Shown piece by piece: positions 9,039 to 17,237 of a stretch of DNA of 64,000 bases. Origin of the DNA: Labedella phragmitis (GTDB lineage Bacteria; Actinomycetota; Actinomycetes; Actinomycetales; Microbacteriaceae); assembly GCF_004078635.1 (NCBI RefSeq), contig NZ_RZNB01000007.1, forward strand, positions 62,001-126,000. Direction: 5' to 3'. The notes beneath the pieces were generated by a model. The model worked only from the letters and a program-made list of their open reading frames with translations. It ran no database searches and had not been told where the DNA came from. A program made the position numbers and the translations under genes. Every line of letters begins with the position of its first letter. Position 1 is the first letter of the stretch.

Positions 9039-9809
9039 GTGACCACCACCCCATCGGGCAACGCGCTCCTGCCCGACCTCACCACATTCGACGCCGTGCT
9101 CTTCGACCTCGACGGCGTGCTCACGCCGACGGCCGGCGTGCACATGCACGCGTGGAAGCTCATGTTCACCGAGCTCTTCGAGGCCTGGGGCGTGACGAAG
9201 CCCTACCTCGACGAGGACTACTTCCTCTACCTCGACGGCATGCAGCGTTACGAGGGGGTCTCCCGCCTGCTCGCCTCCCGCGACATCTCCCTCCCGTGGG
9301 GATCGCCCGACGACGCGCCGACGGCCGAGACGGTCTGCGGCGTCGGCAACCGGAAGAACATCGCATTCGCCGAGACTCTCGCTCGCGACGGCGTCGCCCC
9401 CTATCCGGGCTCGGTCGCCATGCTCGACGCACTCGAGGCCGCCGGAGTGCCGAAGGCCGTCGTGTCGAGTTCGAAGAACGCCGAGGCCGTCCTCACGGCG
9501 GCCGGACTCCGCGAGCGCTTCGACGTCGTCGTCGACGGAGCCGTCGCAGAGGTCGAGGGGCTCCCGAGCAAACCGGCCCCCGACATGTTCCTCCTCGGCG
9601 CCGCACGTCTCGGCGTCGACGCCGCGCGTGCCGTCGTCGTCGAGGACGCGGCGTCCGGCGTCGCCGCAGGAGCCGCCGGCGGCTTCGCCCTCGTCCTCGG
9701 CGTCGACCGCGGTGCGGGGGCCGACGCGCTCCTCGCCTCCGGCGCCAACGTGGTCGTCTCCGACCTCTCCGAACTGCTGTCGGCCGACTCGGCCGCGGCG
9801 GCGCAGTGA
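9039..9809 (+). CDS. HAD-family beta-phosphoglucomutase-like hydrolase
   Basis: A 256-residue HAD enzyme of the beta-phosphoglucomutase subfamily. The nucleophile Asp23 and acid/base Asp25 lie in FDLDGVLTP. A helical cap follows, then VVSSSKN (motif II), KPAPDMF (motif III) and VVEDAASG (motif IV). The GTG at 9039 is preferred because GGAG lies 6 nt upstream; a TTG at 8967 is the other option. Its stop overlaps the region just before a GH65 phosphorylase, a pairing common in bacteria: the phosphorylase releases beta-glucose-1-phosphate and this enzyme turns it into glucose-6-phosphate. Confidence 0.88.
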   Translation: MTTTPSGNALLPDLTTFDAVLFDLDGVLTPTAGVHMHAWKLMFTELFEAWGVTKPYLDEDYFLYLDGMQRYEGVSRLLASRDISLPWGSPDDAPTAETVCGVGNRKNIAFAETLARDGVAPYPGSVAMLDALEAAGVPKAVVSSSKNAEAVLTAAGLRERFDVVVDGAVAEVEGLPSKPAPDMFLLGAARLGVDAARAVVVEDAASGVAAGAAGGFALVLGVDRGAGADALLASGANVVVSDLSELLSADSAAAAQ

Positions 9810-9850
9810 CCCTCGCCTCCAGCCTCCGACCCGAAGGACCCACACAACCC

Positions 9851-12346
9851 ATGGCGATGATGGATCGCGAACGCTTCCCGGTCGATCCGTGGAAGCTCGT
9901 CGAGAAGAAGTTCGACCTCGACTCCGCCGGCCTGAGTGAGACGCTCTTCTCGATCGGCAACGGCTACGTCGGGATGCGCGGCAACAACGCCGAGGGCCGC
10001 AAGGCGCACGAGCACGGCACCTTCATCAACGGTCTCCACGAGACCTGGCAGATCCGGCACGCCGAGCAGGCCTACGGGTTCGCGGAGGTGGGCCAGACGA
10101 TCGTCAACGCCCCCGACGCCAAGGTCATGCGTCTCTACGTCGACGACGAGCCGCTCTCGCTCGACGAGGCCGAGCTCATGGACTACACACGCACGCTCGA
10201 CTTCCGGTCGGGCGAGTTGTCGCGCGAGCTCGTCTGGTTCACTCCGGCAGGCAAGAAGGTGCGGGTCAAGACCACCCGTATGGTCTCATTCGTCGAGCGA
10301 CACCTCGCTCTGATGACCATGGAGGTCACGGTCGAGGACGCCGACGCCCCGGTGACGATCTCGTGTCAGATGCTCAACCGGCAGGACGGCGAGGACGAGT
10401 ACGGCGGAGCGCCCGGTCGCAGCGGCAAGTCGTTCGACCCCCGCAAGACGGAGAAGATCGCCGACCGCGTCCTCATCCCGGGGGAGTACTGGCAGGACGG
10501 CGGCCGCAGCGTGCTCAGCTATCGCGTCGCCAACTCCGGCATGACGGTCGCCGTGGCCGCCGATCACACGATCGACACGGACAACGACTACGTGCACCGC
10601 ACGATCATCGAGCCCGACATCGCGAAGAACGTGTACCGCGTCCAAGCGAAGGCCGGCGTCCCCATCAGTATCACGAAGTTCGTGAGCTACCACTCCTCCC
10701 GTGGCGCCCCCACGCGCGAGCTCATTAACCGGTGCCGCCGCACCCTCGACCGCGCTCGTTCGGAGGGCATCGAGGCTCAGCGCGAGAAGCAGCGCGATTG
10801 GCTCGACACCTACTGGCGTGCGTCCGACGTCCAGGTCGACGGTCAGCCGGAGATCCAGCAGGCCGTGCGCTGGAACCTCCTCCAGCTCGCCCAGGCCGCG
10901 GCTCGCGCCGACGGGCTCGGCATCCCGGCCAAGGGCCTCACGGGCAGCGGGTACAGCGGTCACTACTTCTGGGACACCGAGATCTACGTCCTCCCGTTCC
11001 TCAGTTACACGACGCCGCTGTTCGCGCGGAACGCGCTCCGCATGCGCGAACAGATGCTGCCAGCCGCGCGCAAGCGGGCGGCCCAGCTCAACGAGGACGG
11101 CGCGCTCTTCCCGTGGCGCACCATCAGCGGGGAAGAGGCCTCCGCCTACTACGCGGCGGGAACGGCGCAGTACCACATCAACGCCGACGTCACATATGCG
11201 CTCGCCCGTTACGTCCGCGCGACCGGAGACACCGAGTTCCTGCACCGCGGCGCGATCGACATCGCGGTGGAGACGGCGCGGCTGTGGGCGACGCTCGGTT
11301 TCTGGCGCATCGTCGACGAAGAGACCGAGACCTTCCACATCCACGGTGTGACCGGTCCGGACGAGTACACGACCGTCGTGAACGACAATCTCTTCACGAA
11401 CGTGATGGCGCGGTTCAACCTCCGCTATGCGGCTCGCTCGGTGCGGGAACTCCAGCAGTCGGACCCGGCGGCGTTCTCGCTCCTCGCCGCGCGTCTCTCG
11501 CTCCTCGAGTCCGAGATCGAAGAATGGGAGCGCATCGGCGCCTCGATGGCGATCCCGTACTCGGACGCCCTCGGCATCCATCCCCAGGACTCGCTGTTCC
11601 TCGATCGCGAGGTCTGGGATCTGGCGAACACGCCCAAGGATCAGATGCCGCTGCTGCTCCACTTCCACCCGCTCGTCATTTACCGCTTCCAGGTGCTCAA
11701 GCAGGCCGACGTCGTGCTGGCGCTCTTCCTCCAAGGCGACGAGTTCACCCACGAGGAGAAACTCGCGGACTTCGAGTACTACGACCCGCTGACGACGGGC
11801 GACTCGACGCTGTCGGGCGCGGTGCAGTCGATCATCGCGGCGGAGATCGGGTATCAGGACCTCGCTCTCGACTACTTCCACGACTCGCTCTTCGTGGACC
11901 TCGCCGACCTCCACAGCAACGCTGCCGATGGTGTTCACGTCGCCTCAGCGGGCGGTGTGTGGAGTTCGCTCGTGAGCGGCTTCGGCGGCATGCGCGACTA
12001 CGACGGCAAGCTCTCCTTCGATCCGCGGCTCCCCGCCGAGTGGACGAAGCTCGCGTTCAACCTCATGTGGCGGGGCAGCAAGCTCGTCGTACGGGTCCGA
12101 CCCAATGAACTGAGCGTCACCGTCGTCGAGGGCGAGCCGGTCGAGTTCTCGGTGCGAGGCACGTCGTACACCGTCGAGTCGGGGGCCGAGCTCATCGTCC
12201 CCTTGCGCGATCAGGGGCCGCGGATCCCCGGCAAGCCCACCCAGCGGATCCACTCGCGAGCGCGTCGCGACGACGGCACCCTCATGACAGCGAGCCTGCC
12301 CGTCGTGAGCAATCTCGTGCACGAGGACGACATCGACGCGACGTGA
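9851..12346 (+). CDS. GH65 family glycosyl hydrolase (disaccharide phosphorylase)
   Basis: An 831-residue glycoside hydrolase family 65 enzyme. The family cleaves alpha-linked glucosides such as trehalose, maltose or kojibiose, mostly with phosphate, giving beta-glucose-1-phosphate. The likely general acid is Glu505 in VTGPDEYT. The (alpha/alpha)6 barrel elements SGYSGHYFWDTEIY and LKQADVVLALFL are present, as is the C-terminal beta-sandwich ending near FDPRLPAEW. The exact disaccharide cannot be told from motifs. ATG at 9851 has AAGGA 12 nt upstream; a GTG at 9806, overlapping the HAD stop as GTGA, is an alternative that adds 15 residues. Confidence 0.9.
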   Translation: MAMMDRERFPVDPWKLVEKKFDLDSAGLSETLFSIGNGYVGMRGNNAEGRKAHEHGTFINGLHETWQIRHAEQAYGFAEVGQTIVNAPDAKVMRLYVDDEPLSLDEAELMDYTRTLDFRSGELSRELVWFTPAGKKVRVKTTRMVSFVERHLALMTMEVTVEDADAPVTISCQMLNRQDGEDEYGGAPGRSGKSFDPRKTEKIADRVLIPGEYWQDGGRSVLSYRVANSGMTVAVAADHTIDTDNDYVHRTIIEPDIAKNVYRVQAKAGVPISITKFVSYHSSRGAPTRELINRCRRTLDRARSEGIEAQREKQRDWLDTYWRASDVQVDGQPEIQQAVRWNLLQLAQAAARADGLGIPAKGLTGSGYSGHYFWDTEIYVLPFLSYTTPLFARNALRMREQMLPAARKRAAQLNEDGALFPWRTISGEEASAYYAAGTAQYHINADVTYALARYVRATGDTEFLHRGAIDIAVETARLWATLGFWRIVDEETETFHIHGVTGPDEYTTVVNDNLFTNVMARFNLRYAARSVRELQQSDPAAFSLLAARLSLLESEIEEWERIGASMAIPYSDALGIHPQDSLFLDREVWDLANTPKDQMPLLLHFHPLVIYRFQVLKQADVVLALFLQGDEFTHEEKLADFEYYDPLTTGDSTLSGAVQSIIAAEIGYQDLALDYFHDSLFVDLADLHSNAADGVHVASAGGVWSSLVSGFGGMRDYDGKLSFDPRLPAEWTKLAFNLMWRGSKLVVRVRPNELSVTVVEGEPVEFSVRGTSYTVESGAELIVPLRDQGPRIPGKPTQRIHSRARRDDGTLMTASLPVVSNLVHEDDIDAT

Positions 12347-12451
12347 TCGGCTCCGCGCTGACCGCCCGGTCCGGGCGTCAGCAGTGTCGACCGCATCCGC
12401 CTGCGCGTCGAGGAGGGACTGTCGCTCTGACTCTCTCCCGTGTTAACGTCG

Positions 12452-12529
12452 ATGCGTGAAGTTGTGACTCCCGTCCTGCACCCGCGTCCGAGGCCGCCGT
12501 CGATTCCGACCGCGCCGCCCGGCGGGTGA
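12452..12529 (+). CDS. Candidate 25-residue proline-rich leader peptide
   Basis: An ATG-to-TGA reading frame of 25 codons in the 269-nt gap before the ABC-F gene. It encodes MREVVTPVLHPRPRPPSIPT plus five more residues (APPGG); eight of the 25 are proline, with a PRPRPP run. Proline runs stall ribosomes, and antibiotic-inducible ABC-F genes are often preceded by translated leaders. A TAACGT box (12444-12449) ends only 2 nt before the ATG, so transcription must start further upstream for the full peptide to be made, or translation begins at an internal GTG. Real translation is unproven. Confidence 0.4.
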   Translation: MREVVTPVLHPRPRPPSIPTAPPGG

Positions 12530-12557
12530 TCGGTCTCCGGGGTACGACTCCTCCGCT

Positions 12558-12611
12558 TCGACGTCCCGCACGTCGACGACGAGGTCAGCACCCTTTCGAC
12601 GACGGTGGGTG
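12558..12611 (+). promoter_or_regulatory. Candidate attenuator hairpins before the ABC-F gene
   Basis: Two hairpins lie between the leader ORF and the ABC-F start. TCGACGT/ACGTCGA (12558-12576) has 7 bp and a 5-nt loop. CACCC (12589-12593) can pair with GGGTG (12607-12611), which covers the GGTGGG ribosome-binding site of the GTG start at 12616. Ribosome stalling in the leader could change this folding. This is an inference. Confidence 0.35.
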
Positions 12612-12615
12612 TCAC

Positions 12616-14334
12616 GTGCGAACTTCTTCTTCTTCTTCTTCTTCGATCTCTCGCTCGGCCTCTCGGCTCGCCCCGACCGCGAACGACGGCGGCGACGTCC
12701 GTCACATCACGGTCGAGGGGGTGTCGCGGACTTTCGGGGACCGACGCGTCCTGACGGATGTGTCGTTCGTCGTACCTCCCGATGCGCGCATCGGGCTCAT
12801 CGGAGAGAACGGCGCCGGCAAGTCCACCCTCCTGCGCATCGCCGGAGGTGCGGATCAGCCCGACACGGGGTCCGTCTCGGTGCCGCTCCGCACCGGTTCG
12901 TTGTGGCAGGAGGCGTGTGCGGCGCCGGGAACGACCGTGGCCCGATTCCTGGAGGCGTCGACCGATGAGGTCCGTCGGCTCGAGCGTGAGCTCGAAGCGG
13001 CGGCCGAGGCGCTCTCCGAGCGGTCGGCGGATGCGACGCACCGGTACGAGGCCGCGCTCGATGCGGCGGAGCGAGCCGACGTCTGGTCCCTCGCGGCGCG
13101 CGTCGCCTCGATCCTCGCCGCACTCGGCGTCGACGGTATCGACGGCGACCGGCTCCTCACGGAGGTGAGCGGCGGTCAGCGCGCGAGGCTCACCCTCGCG
13201 GGCGTCCTGCTCGCGCGACCCGACGCGCTCCTCCTGGACGAGCCGACCAACCATCTCGACGACGCCGCCGTCGCCTTCCTCCGTGACGAACTCGTCGGCT
13301 GGCGGGGCCCGGTGCTCTTCGCGAGCCACGACCGCGCCTTCCTCGACGAGGTCGCGACATCGCTCCTGGATCTCGATCCAGCGCGCACGCCGTCCGATCC
13401 ACGTGGCAGCGGTGCGGGTGTCGCCGTCTTCGGTGGCGGCTTCACCGAATACCTCGCGAGGAAAGCGGAGGAGCGGACACGGTGGGAGCGCCGGTTCCTC
13501 GACGAGGAGCGAGCGCTCGCCGGCCTCGCGGACGTCGTCGCGCGGACGGGTGACGACCTCCGCTTCACGGGCGTGCGACGGGACAACGACAAGTTCATCG
13601 GGCCGTTCAAGGGCGCGAAGGTCGAGGCGCAGATCAGTCGGCGCATCGGCGACGCGGAGCGGCGCATCCAGGAGCTCGAACGCACGCGTGTCGAACCGCC
13701 GCCCCGACCGCTCGTGTTCTCGGGGATCCCTGTCGGCTTCGGAGTCCTCGCAGAGGGAGAACCGCTCGTCCGGCTGCGCGGCGTCACGGTCGATGGTCGG
13801 CTGACGCTCGACCGGCTCGACATCCTGCCCGAGTCCCGCATCCTCGTCACGGGGGCGAACGGCGCGGGGAAGTCGACGCTGCTCTCGGTGCTCGCCGGTC
13901 GAGTCCGAGTCGACGAGGGCACGGTCGCCCGACGGAAGGGCCTCCGGGTGGGACTGCTCGAACAGGACGTGCGGCTCGGCGATCCCGACGAATCGCCTCG
14001 CTCCCTGTACGGACGGACGCTCGGGGAGGAGCGGGCCGACCGCACCCCGCTGGAATCGCTCGGTCTCCTCGCGGCGCGCGACCTGGATCGCCCGGTCGGA
14101 TCGCTGTCGGTGGGTCAGCAGCGCCGCGTCGCGCTCGCGCTCATCCTGGCCCGCCCGCCGCACGTCCTCCTCCTCGACGAGCCGACGAACCACCTCTCGC
14201 TCGCGCTCGCCTCCGAGCTCGAGACCGCGCTCGGCGGCTACCCGGGAGCGGTCGTGATCGCGAGCCACGACCGCTGGTTGCGGCGCCGCTGGACGGGCGC
14301 CGAAATCGGCTTGGAGGTCGTCTCCCGCTCGTGA
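12616..14334 (+). CDS. ABC-F family ATPase (probable ribosome protection factor)
   Basis: A 572-residue protein with two ATP-binding cassettes and no membrane segment, as in the ABC-F class that acts on ribosomes. First cassette: Walker A GENGAGKST, signature SGGQRAR, Walker B LLLDEPTNHLD. Second cassette: GANGAGKST, LSVGQQRR, LLLDEPTNHLS. The linker between them is charged and includes the FTGVRRDNDKFIGPFKGAK segment. The N-terminus after the GTG is a run of seven serines from a TCT repeat; GTG at 12526 would add 30 residues. Leader and hairpins upstream favour an inducible antibiotic-resistance type over a housekeeping EttA type, but this is not proven. Confidence 0.88.
   Translation: MRTSSSSSSSISRSASRLAPTANDGGDVRHITVEGVSRTFGDRRVLTDVSFVVPPDARIGLIGENGAGKSTLLRIAGGADQPDTGSVSVPLRTGSLWQEACAAPGTTVARFLEASTDEVRRLERELEAAAEALSERSADATHRYEAALDAAERADVWSLAARVASILAALGVDGIDGDRLLTEVSGGQRARLTLAGVLLARPDALLLDEPTNHLDDAAVAFLRDELVGWRGPVLFASHDRAFLDEVATSLLDLDPARTPSDPRGSGAGVAVFGGGFTEYLARKAEERTRWERRFLDEERALAGLADVVARTGDDLRFTGVRRDNDKFIGPFKGAKVEAQISRRIGDAERRIQELERTRVEPPPRPLVFSGIPVGFGVLAEGEPLVRLRGVTVDGRLTLDRLDILPESRILVTGANGAGKSTLLSVLAGRVRVDEGTVARRKGLRVGLLEQDVRLGDPDESPRSLYGRTLGEERADRTPLESLGLLAARDLDRPVGSLSVGQQRRVALALILARPPHVLLLDEPTNHLSLALASELETALGGYPGAVVIASHDRWLRRRWTGAEIGLEVVSRS
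12623..12644. repeat. CTT triplet microsatellite in the ABC-F gene
   Basis: About seven CTT units in a row, read in frame as serine codons at residues 4-10. Triplet slippage would change the number of serines without shifting the frame. Confidence 0.85.
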
Positions 14335-14515
14335 GAGGGGCGCTCGATCGGTGGGCGCGGGATACACGCAACCGAGCGGGAAATCACCGCTTCGCGGCGC
14401 TATGTAACGAGTCTGTTGCGAGAACCTCCCCGGGTCCGGGGCGCTTCGTCACATTGGGTAACCTGTGTGCATCCGTCCCCGCCGTCCTGCCGGGGACTTC
14501 TTTCTGGAGGACATC

Positions 14516-15604
14516 TTGACTATCACTACCCGACGGGCCACCCTCTCCGGCCTCGCGAGCCTCGGCGTCATCGCGCTCCTCGCCGGCTGCGGCCAGGCGC
14601 CCGAGGAGAGCGGCGCTGGCGGCGGCGACGCAGCGTCCGACTTCACCCCCTGCATCGTCTCCGACGCCGGTGGATTCGACGACAAGTCGTTCAACCAGGC
14701 GAGCTTCGAGGGCATCACGAAGGCCGCCGACTCCCTCGGCACCGAGGTCACGGACGTCGAGTCCGAGACCGAGGACGACTACGCCCCGAACATCACGAGC
14801 CTCGTCGACGAGGGCTGTGACCTCATCGTCTCCGTCGGCTTCGCTCTCGCCGAGGCGACGAAGGCAGCGGCCGAGGCCAACCCCGACACCCATTTCGTCA
14901 TGCTCGACGACAACTCGATCGAGGCCGAGAACGTCAAGCCGATCATCTACGACACGGCTCAGGCCGCGTTCCTCGCCGGCTACGCCGCTGCGGACACGAC
15001 GGAGACCGGCACCGTCGGCACCTTCGGCGGCATGCAGTTCCCGACCGTCACGATCTTCATGGACGGCTTCGCCGACGGTGTCGCGTACTACAACGAGCAG
15101 AAGGGCGCCGACGTCAAGGTCGTCGGTTGGGACGTCGACGCGCAGACCGGTTCCTTCACCGGTGGCTTCGAGCAGAACGACACCGCGAAGCAGCTCGCGA
15201 CGACGCTCATCAACCAGAACGCCGACATCCTGCTCCCCGTCGGTGGCCCGATCTTCATCAGCGCCATCGAGGCCATCCGCGACTCCGGCAAGGACGTCAA
15301 GATGATCGGTGTCGACGCCGACCTGTACGAGACGTACCCCGAGGGCGCCGAGTTCTTCCTCACGTCGATCCTCAAGCAGATGTCGACGGGTGTCGAGGAC
15401 GTCGTCACGGACGCCGGCAATGGTGAGTTCGACAACGCCCCGTACGTCGGGACCCTCGAGAACGAGGGCGTCGGCATCGCGCCGTTCCACGACTTCGAGG
15501 ACTCCGTGAGCGAGACGCTGCAGGCCGAGCTCGACGAGATCTCCGCCGGCATCATCGACGGTTCCATCGAGGTCACCTCGCCCGCTTCGCCCTCGGCGGA
15601 GTAA
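14516..15604 (+). CDS. BMP-family ABC transporter substrate-binding lipoprotein (nucleosides)
   Basis: A 362-residue lipoprotein of the BmpA/Med/PnrA family, which binds nucleosides outside the membrane. The start is a TTG at 14516 with GGAGG seven bases upstream; it gives a proper signal peptide ending in the lipobox LLAGC, so the mature protein begins at that Cys near residue 23. The family motif DAGGFDDKSFNQ follows. The downstream ATPase, two permeases and nucleoside-catabolic enzymes support nucleoside uptake. It is separated from the ATPase gene by two strong hairpins, which may keep its expression above that of the rest of the operon. Confidence 0.92.
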   Translation: MTITTRRATLSGLASLGVIALLAGCGQAPEESGAGGGDAASDFTPCIVSDAGGFDDKSFNQASFEGITKAADSLGTEVTDVESETEDDYAPNITSLVDEGCDLIVSVGFALAEATKAAAEANPDTHFVMLDDNSIEAENVKPIIYDTAQAAFLAGYAAADTTETGTVGTFGGMQFPTVTIFMDGFADGVAYYNEQKGADVKVVGWDVDAQTGSFTGGFEQNDTAKQLATTLINQNADILLPVGGPIFISAIEAIRDSGKDVKMIGVDADLYETYPEGAEFFLTSILKQMSTGVEDVVTDAGNGEFDNAPYVGTLENEGVGIAPFHDFEDSVSETLQAELDEISAGIIDGSIEVTSPASPSAE

Positions 15605-15615
15605 CACCCCCGAAC

Positions 15616-15695
15616 GGTCGGGAGGTCAGCCGTCTCGGCGGACCTCCCGACCTCGTGCGAGACGCACCAGGAGGCCAGCCGCTCGGCTGGCCTCC
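15616..15695 (+). terminator. Two tandem hairpins between the binding protein and the ATPase
   Basis: The first (15616-15652) is a perfect 12-bp stem, GGTCGGGAGGTC with its complement, plus an inner GCCG/CGGC. The second (15670-15695) is a perfect 11-bp stem, GGAGGCCAGCC/GGCTGGCCTCC, with a 4-nt loop. Neither has a T tract. They likely give partial termination or protect the upstream mRNA end. Confidence 0.65.
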
Positions 15696-15722
15696 CGCTG
15701 TGTCCGGCTTTAGGATCATCGA

Positions 15723-17237
15723 ATGCAACTCGAACTCCGCGGGATCACCAAGCGCTTCGGCGCCCTGACCGCGAACGATCACATCGATCTCGTCGTCGCC
15801 CCCGGCGAGATCCACTGTCTCCTCGGAGAGAACGGTGCCGGCAAGTCGACCCTCATGAACGTCCTCTACGGCCTCTACCAGGCCGACGATGGCGAGATCC
15901 TGCTCGACGGCATCGTCCAGCACTTCGAGGGTCCCGGAGACGCGATGCGCTCCGGAATCGGCATGGTGCACCAGCACTTCATGCTCATCCCCGTCTTCAC
16001 GGTCGCGGAGAACGTCATGCTCGGCCACGAGCAGACGTCCTTCGGAGGCCGACTCGACCTCGACGCCGCGCGGAAGCGCGTGCGCGAGATCTCCGACCGC
16101 TTCGGGTTCAGCGTCGACCCCGACGCGATCGTCGGGGACCTCCCCGTCGGTGTGCAGCAGCGCGTCGAGATCATCAAGGCGCTCTCGCGCGACGCGAAGG
16201 TCCTCGTCTTCGACGAGCCGACGGCCGTACTCACGCCGCAGGAGACCGACGAACTCATGACGATCATGCGGCAGCTCCGCGACGAGGGCACGTCGATCGT
16301 CTTCATCACCCACAAGCTCCGCGAGGTCCGCGAGGTCGCCGACCGCATCACGGTCATCCGGCTCGGCAAGGTCGTCGGCGAGGCCGCCCCGACCGCGAGC
16401 AACTCGGAGCTCGCCGCACTCATGGTGGGCCGTGCCGTCGAGCTCGTCGTGCAGAAGGACGTCGCCCGTCCGGGCGCTCCCGCTCTCGTCGTCGAGAACC
16501 TCGACGTCATCGACGCGAACGGTCTCAAGGTCGTCAACGACGTGAGCTTCGCCGTGCACGAGGGCGAGATCCTCGCGATCGCGGGTGTCCAGGGCAACGG
16601 TCAGACCGAGCTCACCGAGGCCATCATGGGCCTGCAGCCGCGCGTGAACGGGCGAGTGAGCCTCGGAGGACAGGCCCTCACCGGTCTCAGCGTGCGACGA
16701 GTGCTCGACGCGGGCGTCGGCTTCGTACCCGAGGACCGGACGGAGGACGGCCTCGTCGCGGAGATGACGATCGCCGAGAACCTCATGCTCGACCGGTCGC
16801 ACGGCGCGCCGTTCGTCGCGCGCGGATCGCTCCGCCGCGATCACCTCGACGACTTCGCCGAGGACAAGAAGAAGGAGTTCGACATCCGCGCGCAGTCCGT
16901 CTCGACCCCTGCCGGCCGGCTCTCGGGAGGAAATCAGCAGAAGGTCGTGCTCGCTCGCGAGATGAGCCGCGACCTGAAGCTGCTCATCGCGGCCCAGCCG
17001 ACCCGCGGTATCGACGTCGGCTCGATCGAGTTCGTCCACAAGCGCATGGTCGAGACGCGCGATGCGGGGATCCCCGTCATCGTGGTGTCGACGGAGCTCG
17101 ACGAGGTCGTCGCCCTGGCCGACCGGATCGCCGTCATGTACCGCGGGTCCATCGTCGGCATCGTGCCCGGTGACACCCCGCGCGATGTGCTCGGCCTCAT
17201 GATGGCGGGCGAGCGTCCGGCCGAGGTCGCGGCGTGA
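15723..17237 (+). CDS. Nucleoside ABC transporter ATP-binding protein
   Basis: A 504-residue protein with two fused cassettes, in the YufO/NupA type that powers nucleoside importers (like RbsA/MglA). First cassette: Walker A GENGAGKST, signature LPVGVQQR, Walker B LVFDEPTAVL. The second is degenerate as is normal in this family: VQGNGQTE in place of a Walker A, but with an intact LSGGNQQK signature. It overlaps the next permease gene by 4 nt. Confidence 0.95.
   Translation: MQLELRGITKRFGALTANDHIDLVVAPGEIHCLLGENGAGKSTLMNVLYGLYQADDGEILLDGIVQHFEGPGDAMRSGIGMVHQHFMLIPVFTVAENVMLGHEQTSFGGRLDLDAARKRVREISDRFGFSVDPDAIVGDLPVGVQQRVEIIKALSRDAKVLVFDEPTAVLTPQETDELMTIMRQLRDEGTSIVFITHKLREVREVADRITVIRLGKVVGEAAPTASNSELAALMVGRAVELVVQKDVARPGAPALVVENLDVIDANGLKVVNDVSFAVHEGEILAIAGVQGNGQTELTEAIMGLQPRVNGRVSLGGQALTGLSVRRVLDAGVGFVPEDRTEDGLVAEMTIAENLMLDRSHGAPFVARGSLRRDHLDDFAEDKKKEFDIRAQSVSTPAGRLSGGNQQKVVLAREMSRDLKLLIAAQPTRGIDVGSIEFVHKRMVETRDAGIPVIVVSTELDEVVALADRIAVMYRGSIVGIVPGDTPRDVLGLMMAGERPAEVAA

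Noticed and set aside
9152-9850. An upstream in-frame extension of the GH65 gene
   Set aside because: It is an Arg-rich shadow of the HAD gene; GH65 similarity starts only near 9851.
12623-12644. The CTT repeat as a phase-variation switch
   Set aside because: The unit is three bases, so slippage cannot change the reading frame.
12211-14367. A 718-codon minus-strand frame opposite the ABC-F gene
   Set aside because: Low-complexity Arg/Glu/Asp-rich translation with no domain; the plus strand carries two complete ATPase cassettes.
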